Source: Halarcobacter anaerophilus (lineage in GTDB: Bacteria > Campylobacterota > Campylobacteria > Campylobacterales > Arcobacteraceae). Taken from it: a stretch of 64,000 nt of DNA. The notes below the pieces were generated by a model. That model saw only the letters and a program-made list of their open reading frames with translations, was not told the origin of the DNA and did no database searches. Each line of letters starts with the position of its first letter. Position 1 is the stretch's first letter. A program made the position numbers and the translations under genes. Positions 45,594 through 54,375 of the stretch are shown here, in pieces. The stretch lies in NCBI RefSeq assembly GCF_006459125.1, contig NZ_CP041070.1:496001-560000 (forward strand), in the 5' to 3' direction.

Positions 45594-46873
45594 TACTCCT
45601 CTTCATCTTTTATTTCATACTCAATTTCACAAAAAAATCCTTTTGAAGAATCAATTTTTAATTCTCCTTCTAACTGAAACTCTACTATTGATTCTATTAA
45701 CTGCCATCCCAAAGAGTGGCTGTTTTTTAACTTTTCAATTGAACAGCCCGAACCATTGTCTTTTAATCCGAAAGATATTTTTTTTGAACCGATTTTATGA
45801 ATAAATATATCAATTTTTCCTGAATTTATTCCTTTAAAAGCGTGTTTAATTGAGTTAAGTAAGAGTTCATGAATAATTAAACCCGTTAAAACAGAATAAT
45901 TTATACCAAGATTTATATTTTTTGAGACATTTACATATATTTTTATATTGTCTTTTATATTATATATATCTTTAATGGCACTAATCAATTTTTTTAAATA
46001 CTGTTCTATATTTATAAAAGTTAAATCATTTCCTTGATAAATAATTTCATGTACTAAAGCAATAGCATAGATTCTACTTCTTGTTTTTTCTAATTGATTA
46101 ATTACTATATCGTTTTTTTCTCTTCTTTTTTGCATTGATAATAAAGAAGAGAGAACTTGCAGATTGTTTTTTACTCTATGGTGAATCTCTTTTATTAAAA
46201 TCTCTTTCTCTTTTAAAGAGGTTTTTATAATATGCTCTTTTCTTTTCTGTTCTGTTATATCTCTTGCAAAAGCACAAACAAACTCCTCTTCGCCGTTTGC
46301 CGAAAAATAGTTTGCTGCTATAAGACAAGGAAAAGTTTTTCCCTCTTTTGTTGTTAGTTCCGATTCAAAATAGTTAAACTGCTTTTTTTTATCTATTATT
46401 ATTTTCTCTACAATATGAAATCTTTTATCTATTTTTGAAATATGAGTATTATATAGTTCTTCTTTTGTATAACCTAAAATTTTGCATAAACGATTGTTTA
46501 CGTAGACTATTTTTCCCTTAAAATCAAACCAATATATGGCATCTGCTGTATTATCAAGAACAAAATTAATTAATTTGAGATTCTCCTTTTCCTGCTTTTT
46601 AAATTTGATTAATTTATCTTTTGTCTCTTTCTCTCTTTTTGCAATACTTTGTAAAAAAAAATAGAGTATAAAACTTACTAAAATAAAAAAAGTGATACCT
46701 ATAAACAAAGGTAAATTTGTATAGTTTTCATGATTGTTTTTTAAAATAAACAAAGAAACATTATTTACTATGATGATACCCGAGATACTTACGATTAGGA
46801 AAAGGAAAGTATAAAGTTTTGCTTTTTTTTCATTCTCTATTCTTGCAATTTCATTTAAAATTTTATTAAACAT
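45593..46873 (-). CDS. PAS sensor histidine kinase of the HisKA_2 type
   Basis: The 426-residue kinase has two N-terminal membrane helices (about 20-42 and 52-74), a PAS domain (about 100-220, with YWFDFKGKIVYVNNRLCKIL), the HisKA_2 phosphoacceptor EIHHRVKNNLQVLSSLLSMQ (about 228-247) and an ATPase domain with ELLLNSIKHAFKG and LKDNGSG. It is paired with the response regulator immediately downstream. The signal is unknown. Confidence 0.87.
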   Translation of the reverse strand: MFNKILNEIARIENEKKAKLYTFLFLIVSISGIIIVNNVSLFILKNNHENYTNLPLFIGITFFILVSFILYFFLQSIAKREKETKDKLIKFKKQEKENLKLINFVLDNTADAIYWFDFKGKIVYVNNRLCKILGYTKEELYNTHISKIDKRFHIVEKIIIDKKKQFNYFESELTTKEGKTFPCLIAANYFSANGEEEFVCAFARDITEQKRKEHIIKTSLKEKEILIKEIHHRVKNNLQVLSSLLSMQKRREKNDIVINQLEKTRSRIYAIALVHEIIYQGNDLTFINIEQYLKKLISAIKDIYNIKDNIKIYVNVSKNINLGINYSVLTGLIIHELLLNSIKHAFKGINSGKIDIFIHKIGSKKISFGLKDNGSGCSIEKLKNSHSLGWQLIESIVEFQLEGELKIDSSKGFFCEIEYEIKDEEE

Positions 46874-46967
46874 TTTAACCTCATTTGATTTTGAAAAATG
46901 ATTATAGTCCTTTTTTTATTAGAGAATAAAATTTTTCATTTGAGCGTTTTTTGAGATTTTTCTTTTT

Positions 46968-46973
46968 TATAAT
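46968..46973 (+). promoter_or_regulatory. Probable -10 element of the flavocytochrome operon
   Basis: TATAAT in TTTTATAATTAC lies 32 bases before the chosen ATG of the Tat protein gene. A T-rich stretch precedes it, as usual in this phylum. Confidence 0.5.
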
Positions 46974-47005
46974 TACATTTATAGATAAGTATGAAAGGAG
47001 TTAAT

Positions 47006-47620
47006 ATGAATAAACTTTCCAGAAGGTCTTTTCTAAAAACTACAAGTTTAGGTATGACTTTCATGGCTACGCAAATGTATTCTCAAGGTTTTTCAAATCT
47101 ACTTTTAAAAGATGCAAAATTTGAAAAAATAAAATTGGATTACGTAATCTTTGATAAAGGGATTAAACAAAGTGAAGAGTTTGCTTTGAAAATGAAAGCT
47201 TTGGGCACAAAAGTTTTTGAGGTAGATAAAGATATATCCTCAATGTGGAGTGAGATTATAAATCCAACTTGGGGCAAAGAAAAAGATACGGCAATTGTAG
47301 GTTTAACCTCTTATGAAACAATGTTTGTATTACAAAAAATTGCTTTTGATAAGAATATGGTTTTATATTATAGTGCCCAACATGATTTTAATGAAAAAAA
47401 TATAAAACATAAAATAAATACCTCTAAAACGGTATTGGAAAATATAGAGAAAAACTTGAAATATTATAGTTGGAGTGATACTTTAGCACTTAATTTAAAT
47501 AACTATCCATATAAAAAAATGGATATGCAAAATGAAATTCAAACAGAATATGAAAATAATGATAAAAAAAATATAGTTTTATACTCTTGGATTATGGCTC
47601 CAAGAAAAATAGCTTGTTAA
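47006..47620 (+). CDS. Tat-exported protein of unknown function in flavocytochrome operon
   Basis: From the ATG at 47006, with AAAGGAG five bases upstream, the protein has 204 residues. An in-frame ATG at 46991 overlaps that ribosome-binding site and is unlikely. The N-terminus has a twin-arginine signal (SRRSFLKTTSLGMTF), so the protein is exported folded, perhaps with a cofactor or as a partner of a folded enzyme. The mature part shows no motif I recognise. It lies 11 bases before the FAD oxidase gene. In Pseudomonas the 4-cresol dehydrogenase operon also has an extra gene of unknown role (pchX); equivalence is only a guess. Confidence 0.7.
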   Translation: MNKLSRRSFLKTTSLGMTFMATQMYSQGFSNLLLKDAKFEKIKLDYVIFDKGIKQSEEFALKMKALGTKVFEVDKDISSMWSEIINPTWGKEKDTAIVGLTSYETMFVLQKIAFDKNMVLYYSAQHDFNEKNIKHKINTSKTVLENIEKNLKYYSWSDTLALNLNNYPYKKMDMQNEIQTEYENNDKKNIVLYSWIMAPRKIAC

Positions 47621-47631
47621 AGGATATGTAG

Positions 47632-49278
47632 ATGTCGGAAAATAAAAAAATGATATTACCCCACAAAGTAAATGAAAAAGATTTTTTAAATGCTATAAAA
47701 GAGTTTGAAAAAGTTGTAGGAAAAGAGTGGGTATATAAAGAAGAGGAAGATATAAATCTTTACAGAGATGCTTATTCTCCTTGTTGGGATGAACCACAAG
47801 AACCTATTCCTTCTTTGGCTGTAGCACCAAAAGAAGTAGAAGAGGTACAAGAAATAGTAAAAATAGCAAACAAATATAAAATTGCAATTTTCCCTATTTC
47901 AACAGGGAAAAATCTAGGTTACGGTTCTTCTGCTCCAAATAACAGAGGTGATGTTGTAATAGATTTAAAAAGAATGAATAAAATAATTGAGGTAAATGAC
48001 AAAAGAAATTTTTGTATTTTAGAACCTGGAGTCTCTTATTTTGATCTATATGAATATTGTGAAAAAAACAATTTAAATGTAATGATGGATATGCCTGATC
48101 CAGGTTGGGGAAGTCCTGTGGGAAATTCACTTGATCATGGCTGGGGATATATGTATGGACAATATAGAGACCACTTTGGAGCACACTGCGGAATGGAAGT
48201 TGTTCTTCCAAACGGTGAACTAATGAGAACGGCAATGGGAGCACTGCCCGGGTCTAAAACTTTTGCGGAGAATAAATACGGATACGGTCCATATGTTGAT
48301 GGGCTCTTCTCTCAATCAAATTTCGGGATTGTAACTAAAATGGGATTTTGGATGATGCCAAAACCTGAACACTATACACTAGCAGTATTAACAGTTCCCA
48401 AAAGAGATGACCTTATACCTTTAGTTGAAATTATGAACTATCTTGAGGACTCATCTATTATAGGATGGCCTTTGTACAGAAGTCCTCTAAATCCTGAATA
48501 CGGAAAAGCTATGAACCCTGAGTTAAAATCTTATCTTACATCAAAAAACGGGAAACCTGATATTGATAAAATTCAAGATTATGCTTTAAGAAATAAAATT
48601 CCTTATTGGAAAATAGATATTCCAATTTATGGAAACAAAGATTCGGTAGAAGCAAATGTTAATTATATAAAACAGAGATTTTCTAAAGCAATAGACGGGG
48701 CAGAAATTGAAGTTATAGAGGATTATGATTTACCTTTAACTAAAGAGCAGAAAAAATCTTTAAAACACAAAGTAACTCTTGGAATACCAAATCTTGAAAT
48801 ATTTTGGCTAAGTACAAGAGGTGAAAACTTTGCTCCAAAAGACGGACATGTTTGGTTCTCTCCAATTATTCCAAGAGATGGGAAAGAGTTATTAAAATGT
48901 CAGGAAATATATATCGATACTTTTCATGAGCTTGGAATGGAATCAATGATTACTCCATTTTCCCACCCAAGAACTTGGATGTATAGAGCCTTCTGTTTTA
49001 TGATAGGTTTTGCAAACTCAAGGGAAGATAAAGAGATAAATGAAAAAATGAGAAATGTTTATAATACTATGGTAAAAGTAGCTGCAAAACACGGTTGGGG
49101 AGATTATAGAGCAGGTCCTGTTTTTCAAGATGCTGTATCGGGAGTTTATAATTTTAACGACAGCATATTAAAAAGATTTGCAGAACAACTAAAAGATACT
49201 ATTGATCCAAATGGAATTATAGCTCCGGGAAGAGGGGGAATTTGGCCAAAAAGATTAAGAGGAGAAAAAAATGATTAA
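47632..49278 (+). CDS. VAO/4-cresol dehydrogenase-type FAD flavoprotein subunit
   Basis: The 548-residue protein has the VAO-family FAD-binding half (FPISTGKNLGYGSSAP at about residue 86) and the 4-cresol-dehydrogenase-like substrate half. The C-terminal segment GWGDYRAGPVFQD and DPNGIIAPGRGGIWP match the end of PchF-type proteins, with the Tyr-Arg pair of the active site. Such enzymes hydroxylate or dehydrogenate para-alkylphenols (p-cresol, eugenol, vanillyl alcohol) and pass electrons to a c-type cytochrome, which is the next gene and overlaps by eight bases. I cannot tell from sequence alone which residue, if any, binds FAD covalently. There is no signal peptide. Confidence 0.82.
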   Translation: MSENKKMILPHKVNEKDFLNAIKEFEKVVGKEWVYKEEEDINLYRDAYSPCWDEPQEPIPSLAVAPKEVEEVQEIVKIANKYKIAIFPISTGKNLGYGSSAPNNRGDVVIDLKRMNKIIEVNDKRNFCILEPGVSYFDLYEYCEKNNLNVMMDMPDPGWGSPVGNSLDHGWGYMYGQYRDHFGAHCGMEVVLPNGELMRTAMGALPGSKTFAENKYGYGPYVDGLFSQSNFGIVTKMGFWMMPKPEHYTLAVLTVPKRDDLIPLVEIMNYLEDSSIIGWPLYRSPLNPEYGKAMNPELKSYLTSKNGKPDIDKIQDYALRNKIPYWKIDIPIYGNKDSVEANVNYIKQRFSKAIDGAEIEVIEDYDLPLTKEQKKSLKHKVTLGIPNLEIFWLSTRGENFAPKDGHVWFSPIIPRDGKELLKCQEIYIDTFHELGMESMITPFSHPRTWMYRAFCFMIGFANSREDKEINEKMRNVYNTMVKVAAKHGWGDYRAGPVFQDAVSGVYNFNDSILKRFAEQLKDTIDPNGIIAPGRGGIWPKRLRGEKND

Positions 49279-49597
49279 AAAAACACTATTATTGATCTTT
49301 TTTACAGGTCTGCTATTTGCAAATGATACTAATAAATTTAATGAAGGTAAACAAGTATTTGATAAATGGTGCATTCATTGCCATGGAGTAGGAATGCCTG
49401 CAACAGATGCTTTATCAATTGTATATAAAGATACAGAAATCTCTCCTGTTTTAGAAGAAAGAAAAAATCTCGATAAAAGTTTTATTGAATATGTAGTAAG
49501 AAACGGAAGATTTAGTATGCCGTTTTTTAGAAAAATAGAGATTAACAATAAACAATTAGAGAGTCTGGCTTTCTATCTATCAACAAAAAACAGATAA
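49271..49597 (+). CDS. c-type cytochrome subunit of the flavocytochrome
   Basis: The 108-residue protein has a signal peptide (about 1-18, ending LLFAND) and one haem c site (CIHCHG at about 37-42). A probable methionine ligand lies in RFSMPFFRKIE. It resembles PchC, the cytochrome subunit of 4-cresol dehydrogenase, in length and position. It overlaps the flavoprotein gene and would pass electrons in the periplasm towards the respiratory chain. The IS256 element begins 44 bases after its stop codon. Confidence 0.85.
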   Translation: MIKKTLLLIFFTGLLFANDTNKFNEGKQVFDKWCIHCHGVGMPATDALSIVYKDTEISPVLEERKNLDKSFIEYVVRNGRFSMPFFRKIEINNKQLESLAFYLSTKNR

Positions 49598-49633
49598 ATA
49601 TCGCTAGTGTAAAACTGACTATTATATTTAATT

Positions 49634-49641
49634 CTATATTT
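49634..49641 (+). repeat. Left copy of the 8-bp target duplication of the IS256 element
   Basis: CTATATTT directly precedes the left inverted repeat and recurs at 50958-50965 directly after the right one. Confidence 0.85.
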
Positions 49642-49666
49642 GAGACTGTTTAAAAATCTGTGTCAA
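49642..49666 (+). repeat. Left terminal inverted repeat of the IS256 element
   Basis: Begins GAGACTGTTT and ends CTGTGTCAA; pairs with the repeat at 50933-50957 with four mismatches. Confidence 0.88.
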
Positions 49667-49686
49667 GTAACTAATTGTAACTAAAG

Positions 49687-50910
49687 TTACACCTCTAAAA
49701 AATCATCTAACCTTCCCTCGAAAAATATTGCTAACTGAGAGAGAGTTAGATTCCAGTTTCTAACTGGCATTGTCCATTTTTCACTTGCATTTTGTATCCC
49801 CATATATAATAATTTTAATAAAGAATTTTCATTTGGAAATGCTCCTTTTGTTTTTGTTAGTTTCCTAAATTGTCTATGAACAGACTCAATAATATTGGTC
49901 GTATAAATCACTTTTCTAATTTCAGGTGGATACTTAAAATAAACAGATAGATTTTCCCATTTATTATGCCAAGATTGAAGTACAATAGGATATTTTTTAC
50001 CCCATTTCTCATCAAGTTTTAGAAGTTCGTCTTCTGCTATCTCTTTTGATACTGCTTGATAAACAGGTTTTAAATCTTTCATAAATTCTTTATGGTTTTT
50101 AGAAGCAACATATTTCATTGAATTTCTAATTTGATGAATAATACATAGTTGTACTTCTGTTTTTGGAAATATTGTTTTTATTGCTTCAGGGAAGCCTTTT
50201 AAACCATCTACACTTGCAATAAGTATATCTTGCAATCCTCTGTTGTTTAAATCACTTAAAACACTAAGCCAGAAGTTTGCACCTTCACTCTCACTTAGAT
50301 AAAGTCCAAGTATCTCTTTTTTACCATCTAAACGAAGTCCTAAAACAGTATAAACTGCTTTTGACACATATTTACCACCATCCTTGATTTTATAATGGAT
50401 TGCATCTAACCATACAAAAGGATAAATTGTTTCTAATGGTCTACTTTGCCATGCTTTTACTTTATCAATAATCTTATCCGTAATTGCACTTATTGTTGCA
50501 GTTGATAATTCTACTCTATATATCTCTTCAATATGTTTAATTATATCTCTATAGCTTAATCCTAAGCCATACATTGAAATTATTCTTTCTTCTATTTCAT
50601 TTGAAATTGTTGTTTGATTTTTCTTTACTAGTTGTGGTTCAAAAGATCCTGCTCTATCTCTTGGTGTATTTAGTTCAAATGTTCCATCTGTTGATTTTAT
50701 TGTTTTAGATGTTTTACCATTTTTCCTATTCTTATTTCCTGATAATACATCATCTTTTATATGAGATTCTACTTCTGCTTCTAATGCAGCTTCCACTAAT
50801 TGTTTTACTAAGGGAGCAAGTACACCATCTTTCCCACTTATTTTTTTACCAGCTAAAAGTTGTTGAACTGCTTCATTAAAATCAAACTCTGTTTCTTTTT
50901 TCATTGTCAA
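49687..50910 (-). CDS. IS256-family (mutator-type) transposase
   Basis: The 407-residue transposase has the mutator-family core: the first Asp in VWLDAIHYKIKDGGK, the second in IASVDGLKGFPEAI, the family motif QLCIIHQIRNSMKYVA, and the Glu in TTNIIESVHRQFRK. The frame is complete, so the element may still be active. Length matches the family (about 390-420 residues). Confidence 0.95.
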   Translation of the reverse strand: MTMKKETEFDFNEAVQQLLAGKKISGKDGVLAPLVKQLVEAALEAEVESHIKDDVLSGNKNRKNGKTSKTIKSTDGTFELNTPRDRAGSFEPQLVKKNQTTISNEIEERIISMYGLGLSYRDIIKHIEEIYRVELSTATISAITDKIIDKVKAWQSRPLETIYPFVWLDAIHYKIKDGGKYVSKAVYTVLGLRLDGKKEILGLYLSESEGANFWLSVLSDLNNRGLQDILIASVDGLKGFPEAIKTIFPKTEVQLCIIHQIRNSMKYVASKNHKEFMKDLKPVYQAVSKEIAEDELLKLDEKWGKKYPIVLQSWHNKWENLSVYFKYPPEIRKVIYTTNIIESVHRQFRKLTKTKGAFPNENSLLKLLYMGIQNASEKWTMPVRNWNLTLSQLAIFFEGRLDDFLEV

Positions 50911-50932
50911 TCCTTGATATTATTTTATCAGA

Positions 50933-50957
50933 TTGACACAGAATTTTTAACACTCCC
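50933..50957 (-). repeat. Right terminal inverted repeat of the IS256 element
   Basis: On the minus strand it begins GGGAGTGTTA and ends CTGTGTCAA. It is followed on the plus strand by the second copy of CTATATTT (50958-50965). Confidence 0.88.
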
Positions 50958-50965
50958 CTATATTT
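50958..50965 (+). repeat. Right copy of the 8-bp target duplication of the IS256 element
   Basis: CTATATTT, identical to 49634-49641 on the other side of the element. Confidence 0.85.
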
Positions 50966-50979
50966 TGATATCTATTTAG

Positions 50980-51012
50980 AAAAAAAGAGAGTCTAAAAAT
51001 CTCTCTTTTTTT
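50980..51012. terminator. Bidirectional terminator downstream of the chemoreceptor gene
   Basis: AAAAAAAGAGAG and CTCTCTTTTTTT flank a nine-base loop. It ends the chemoreceptor transcript on the minus strand. Before the IS256 insertion it would also have lain close behind the cytochrome gene on the plus strand. Confidence 0.8.
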
Positions 51013-51019
51013 ATTAAAA

Positions 51020-52483
51020 TTATGATGCCATCTCTTTATTAACATTTTTTGCTTTTACATTATTTTTACCTATAAACTCTTTTTCATTTGCATCAGCAAG
51101 AATGATTTTTGCGATTTCATCGGTTTGAATTGCAATATCATGTGTTTGACTTGCTATAGCTGCATTTTGTTGAGTTTGTTGATCAAGACTATTTATTGCA
51201 TCATTAATCTGAACTATTCCTAATTGTTGTTCTTTGGAAGCACTTTCAACATCAGAAATTAAGTTTATTGTTTTTGAAATATTTTCCGTTAATCCAATAT
51301 ATCCTTCAATCATTTTGTCGGATATACTTTTCCCTTTGTTTGCTTTTGTTGTAGCATTTTCTACTAAATTTTTAATATCTTTTGCCGCTTCTGCCGAACG
51401 TGAAGCAAGATTTCTTACCTCTTGTGCAACGACTGCAAAACCTTTACCTGCTTCTCCCGCAGTTGCCGCCTCAACTGCTGCATTTAAAGATAAAATATTT
51501 GTTTGAAAAGCTATTTGGTCGATAATTGTAATAGCATCATTTATCGCATTTACTTCAACATCTATTTCATTCATAGAAGTTGTTGTTTGCTGAGCTAGCT
51601 CTTTACCTTCATTTGCTGATAGGGTTACTTGGTTTGCAAAACTTGCCATTTTTACAATACTGTTTGTATTTTGTGAGATATTACTTGTAATCTCTTCAAG
51701 TGCTGCCGCTGTTTCTTCTAATGAAGCTGCAGCCTCATTTGAATTTTGATTTAAAATATCAACATTTTGTAGTAAAACATTTGAACTTTCATCAAGGGTT
51801 AATCCATTTGCTTTATTTTCAACTAACATCTCATTCACCACATTAGCAAGATTATTTAGTCCAACCGCTGTTTCTCCTTTGCTTTTTGTAATTCTATGTG
51901 AAAAATCTAGTTTCTGAAAAGATTCAAGAGCTTTTGTTATTTCATTTAAATCTCCTGCAACTTTTGATGAAACAATACTAAATAGCTCATTGATTCCATC
52001 TTTAAGTTCTTCAATTGCTTCATTTTTAGTAGATTCTTTTATTGTTTGATCCATTATTCCTGTTTTTGCAATATTAATTGATTCTTTTACAGAATCAATT
52101 ACCTTTTTTGAGTCTGTAATATCTTGTGCAAATTTTACAACGCGAATAACTTTCCCATTACTGTTTTTTACAGGGGTATAAGATGCTTGAATCCAAATTG
52201 AAGTTCCATCTTTTTTAATTCTTTCAAATTCATTTATATTAGAAAGCCCGGAATTTAAGTTTTCCCAAAATTTTGTGTATTCTATAGAAGTGATATAAGT
52301 TTTATCACAAAATATTCTGTGATGCTTCCCCACAACTTCTTCTAATGTATAACCTAATGCATCTAAAAAATTTTTATTTGCATGTAAAATTGTACCATCT
52401 GGTTTGAAAGATATAATTGCAAAGTTTTCTTCCATTGCAGATAATCTTCCTGCTTGTTCTTCATTTTTCCCAAAACCAAACAT
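51020..52483 (-). CDS. Cytoplasmic PAS-domain methyl-accepting chemotaxis protein
   Basis: The 487-residue receptor has no membrane helix. A PAS domain occupies about residues 17-130 ([30 protein letters not shown]). A helical linker follows, then the signalling domain with the highly conserved tip [20 protein letters not shown] (about 330-350) and [17 protein letters not shown]. It probably senses an internal redox or ligand signal, as Aer-like receptors do. It is expressed alone. Confidence 0.9.
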   Translation of the reverse strand: MFGFGKNEEQAGRLSAMEENFAIISFKPDGTILHANKNFLDALGYTLEEVVGKHHRIFCDKTYITSIEYTKFWENLNSGLSNINEFERIKKDGTSIWIQASYTPVKNSNGKVIRVVKFAQDITDSKKVIDSVKESINIAKTGIMDQTIKESTKNEAIEELKDGINELFSIVSSKVAGDLNEITKALESFQKLDFSHRITKSKGETAVGLNNLANVVNEMLVENKANGLTLDESSNVLLQNVDILNQNSNEAAASLEETAAALEEITSNISQNTNSIVKMASFANQVTLSANEGKELAQQTTTSMNEIDVEVNAINDAITIIDQIAFQTNILSLNAAVEAATAGEAGKGFAVVAQEVRNLASRSAEAAKDIKNLVENATTKANKGKSISDKMIEGYIGLTENISKTINLISDVESASKEQQLGIVQINDAINSLDQQTQQNAAIASQTHDIAIQTDEIAKIILADANEKEFIGKNNVKAKNVNKEMAS

Positions 52484-52637
52484 AATAAGACTCCTTATAT
52501 TATTTTAAATAATTCTTTTTTGTTCTTTTATTTTATTTTTATTAGAATATCATACGATGGTATTTGAATAGTAATAAATTTATGTGTTTTTACTAAAAAA
52601 AATAGTACTTTTATAAAAAAATAAAAAGGATAATAAA

Positions 52638-53069
52638 ATGGAGTGTGAATTTCCGACAGTAAACAGTAATAATGAAGAGATAAAAAAGATTTTTGACAAT
52701 ACAAAAACAATTGCGATTATAGGTCTGTCTCCAAATGAGAGTAAAGCTAGTAATATGGTTGGAAAATATTTAAAAGAATCAGGATTTAAAATAGTTCCCG
52801 TTTATCCAAAAGAGGAAGAGATTCTAGGAGAAAAAGTTTACAGAAGTTTAGAAGAGATACCTTTTAAAGTTGATTTGGTAGATATATTTAGAAAACCCGA
52901 TGTTATAGGACATGTTGTTGATGCAGCTATAAAAAGAGGGGATGTTAATACCATTTGGACTCAACTTGGACTTGTAAATAATGAAGCAGCTCAAAAAGCC
53001 GAAAAAAGCGGTATGAAAGTAGTACAAAATAAATGTACTAAGATTGAACATAGGGCAATTTTCGGTTAA
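52638..53069 (+). CDS. CoA-binding domain protein (YccU family)
   Basis: The 143-residue protein has a Rossmann-type CoA-binding domain: KTIAIIGLSPNESKASNMVG near residue 22, VPVYPKEEEILGEKVYRSL, DIFRKPD, and the ending NKCTKIEH. This is the YccU-like family with no established enzyme activity. GGATAA lies before the ATG. Its end overlaps the convergent kinase gene by four bases. Confidence 0.87.
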   Translation: MECEFPTVNSNNEEIKKIFDNTKTIAIIGLSPNESKASNMVGKYLKESGFKIVPVYPKEEEILGEKVYRSLEEIPFKVDLVDIFRKPDVIGHVVDAAIKRGDVNTIWTQLGLVNNEAAQKAEKSGMKVVQNKCTKIEHRAIFG

Positions 53070-54358
53070 TCTTTTTTATGATGAGGTTTGTTTGGCAAAA
53101 TAATCGTTGCCACACAACCTGATTTTCCGTCTTCTCTGTTTTTTAGTGAAATTGTTGCTCCAAGGGCATCTGCCGCATTTTTAGCTAAGAATAGACCAAG
53201 TCCCGCACCGCTTTCTTCTCCCATTCTTTTAAATGGGGCAAAAAGGTCTATTGATTCATCAATACCTTTCCCATCATCGGTGATTGTTATACTTGTCTCT
53301 TTTTTTGTTTTGTTTAATCTTATTGCAATAGATTTATCGTCAGGAGTAAATTTAATTGCATTTTGTACGAAGTTTTGAATAATTTGATTTATAAGAGTCG
53401 GCTGTAAGTAGACTTCATAGTGATTTACATTTGAAAAAAAGGTTAATACTATTTTTTTCTTAGCACTTAACATTCTATAATCATTTGTTTTTCTTTGTAA
53501 ATATCGGACTAAATCTATCTCTTCAGGTTTTTCAAATTGTGCACCTTCTGCTCTTCCTATATCTAAAATCGAACTAATCATTTTATTCATATCATTTATC
53601 TGTTCAACTGTTAATTTCATAGTATCTTGATATTTCTCAGGAGTTCTAGGTTTCATCAAAGTAACTTCATTTTTTAGTTTCATTACTGCAAGGGGAGTTT
53701 TTAGCTCATGGGCAACTCCTATGAATAACTCTTTTTTAAATTTTATATTTGTTTCTATTCTTGCCATTAAAGAGTTAATTGAATTTGCCAAAGGATGAAA
53801 CTCGATAGGAAGATTGTCTTTTTTTATCTGTGTTAAATAGTTTTCATCCATATTTGATAATTTGTTTGTAATTTGAATAATAGGTCTAAGTAAAGTTTTA
53901 GATACGGTAAAAGCATAAAAAACAACCATAATCAAACCGCCTAATGAGATAAGAAGAAGATTATTAAAGATTCTATTTAACATATCCAAAGAGGAGTTGA
54001 TATTTTTTACTATTTTTATATATTCTCTTTTTTGAGGGTTAAATAGATACAAAATCTGCATATAGTGGTCATCTTTTACTCTAAAAGTCGTATATGCTGT
54101 TTGGGGTGTATGTTCAAGTTTTACAATATCTACGTTAATACCGCTGTGTGTAATAATATTAAAACTTTTTGTGTCTACATTTGTAGATTTACTGATTTTG
54201 TAAATTAATCTTGCGTCTTTATAAAGCGAGTCTTGAATTTCATCAAAAATTGTTGATTTTGTATAACCGTAGAAAATAGCAGATAAAATTAAAATAAAGA
54301 GTGAAGTAGCAAGTACAAGTTTTCTATGAAACTGTTTGTAAATGCTATTCACACGCAT
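53066..54358 (-). CDS. Sensor histidine kinase paired with the HsrA/CosR-like regulator
   Basis: The 430-residue kinase has two membrane helices (about residues 15-33 and 130-155) around a periplasmic domain of about 95 residues, a HAMP-like linker, the HisKA phosphoacceptor GVAHELKTPLAVMKL (about residue 220) and an ATPase domain with DDGKGID and GLGLFLAKNAA. It starts 17 bases after the regulator gene. Helicobacter HsrA and Campylobacter CosR are orphan regulators without such a partner, which makes this pair informative. Confidence 0.88.
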   Translation of the reverse strand: MRVNSIYKQFHRKLVLATSLFILILSAIFYGYTKSTIFDEIQDSLYKDARLIYKISKSTNVDTKSFNIITHSGINVDIVKLEHTPQTAYTTFRVKDDHYMQILYLFNPQKREYIKIVKNINSSLDMLNRIFNNLLLISLGGLIMVVFYAFTVSKTLLRPIIQITNKLSNMDENYLTQIKKDNLPIEFHPLANSINSLMARIETNIKFKKELFIGVAHELKTPLAVMKLKNEVTLMKPRTPEKYQDTMKLTVEQINDMNKMISSILDIGRAEGAQFEKPEEIDLVRYLQRKTNDYRMLSAKKKIVLTFFSNVNHYEVYLQPTLINQIIQNFVQNAIKFTPDDKSIAIRLNKTKKETSITITDDGKGIDESIDLFAPFKRMGEESGAGLGLFLAKNAADALGATISLKNREDGKSGCVATIILPNKPHHKKD

Positions 54359-54375
54359 AATATTGACTTCTATAA

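Larger units (their letters stand above)
49642..50957 (-). mobile_element. Complete IS256-family insertion sequence, 1316 bp
   Basis: The element is bounded by 25-bp imperfect inverted repeats (49642-49666 and 50933-50957; 21 of 25 positions match, inner end TGTGTCAA on both sides) and flanked by an 8-bp direct repeat. It holds one intact transposase gene on the minus strand. Length, repeat size and duplication size all fit IS256. Insertion was intergenic, between the flavocytochrome operon and a chemoreceptor gene. Confidence 0.93.

Noticed and set aside
47632-49278. Assignment as 4-cresol dehydrogenase versus vanillyl-alcohol oxidase or eugenol hydroxylase
   Set aside because: The cytochrome partner favours the dehydrogenase group, but the covalent-flavin residue and substrate pocket cannot be assigned by eye, so no specific substrate is claimed.
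52528-52710. 60-codon minus-strand frame before the CoA-binding protein gene
   Set aside because: Low-complexity aromatic sequence in an intergenic region, antisense to a supported gene start.
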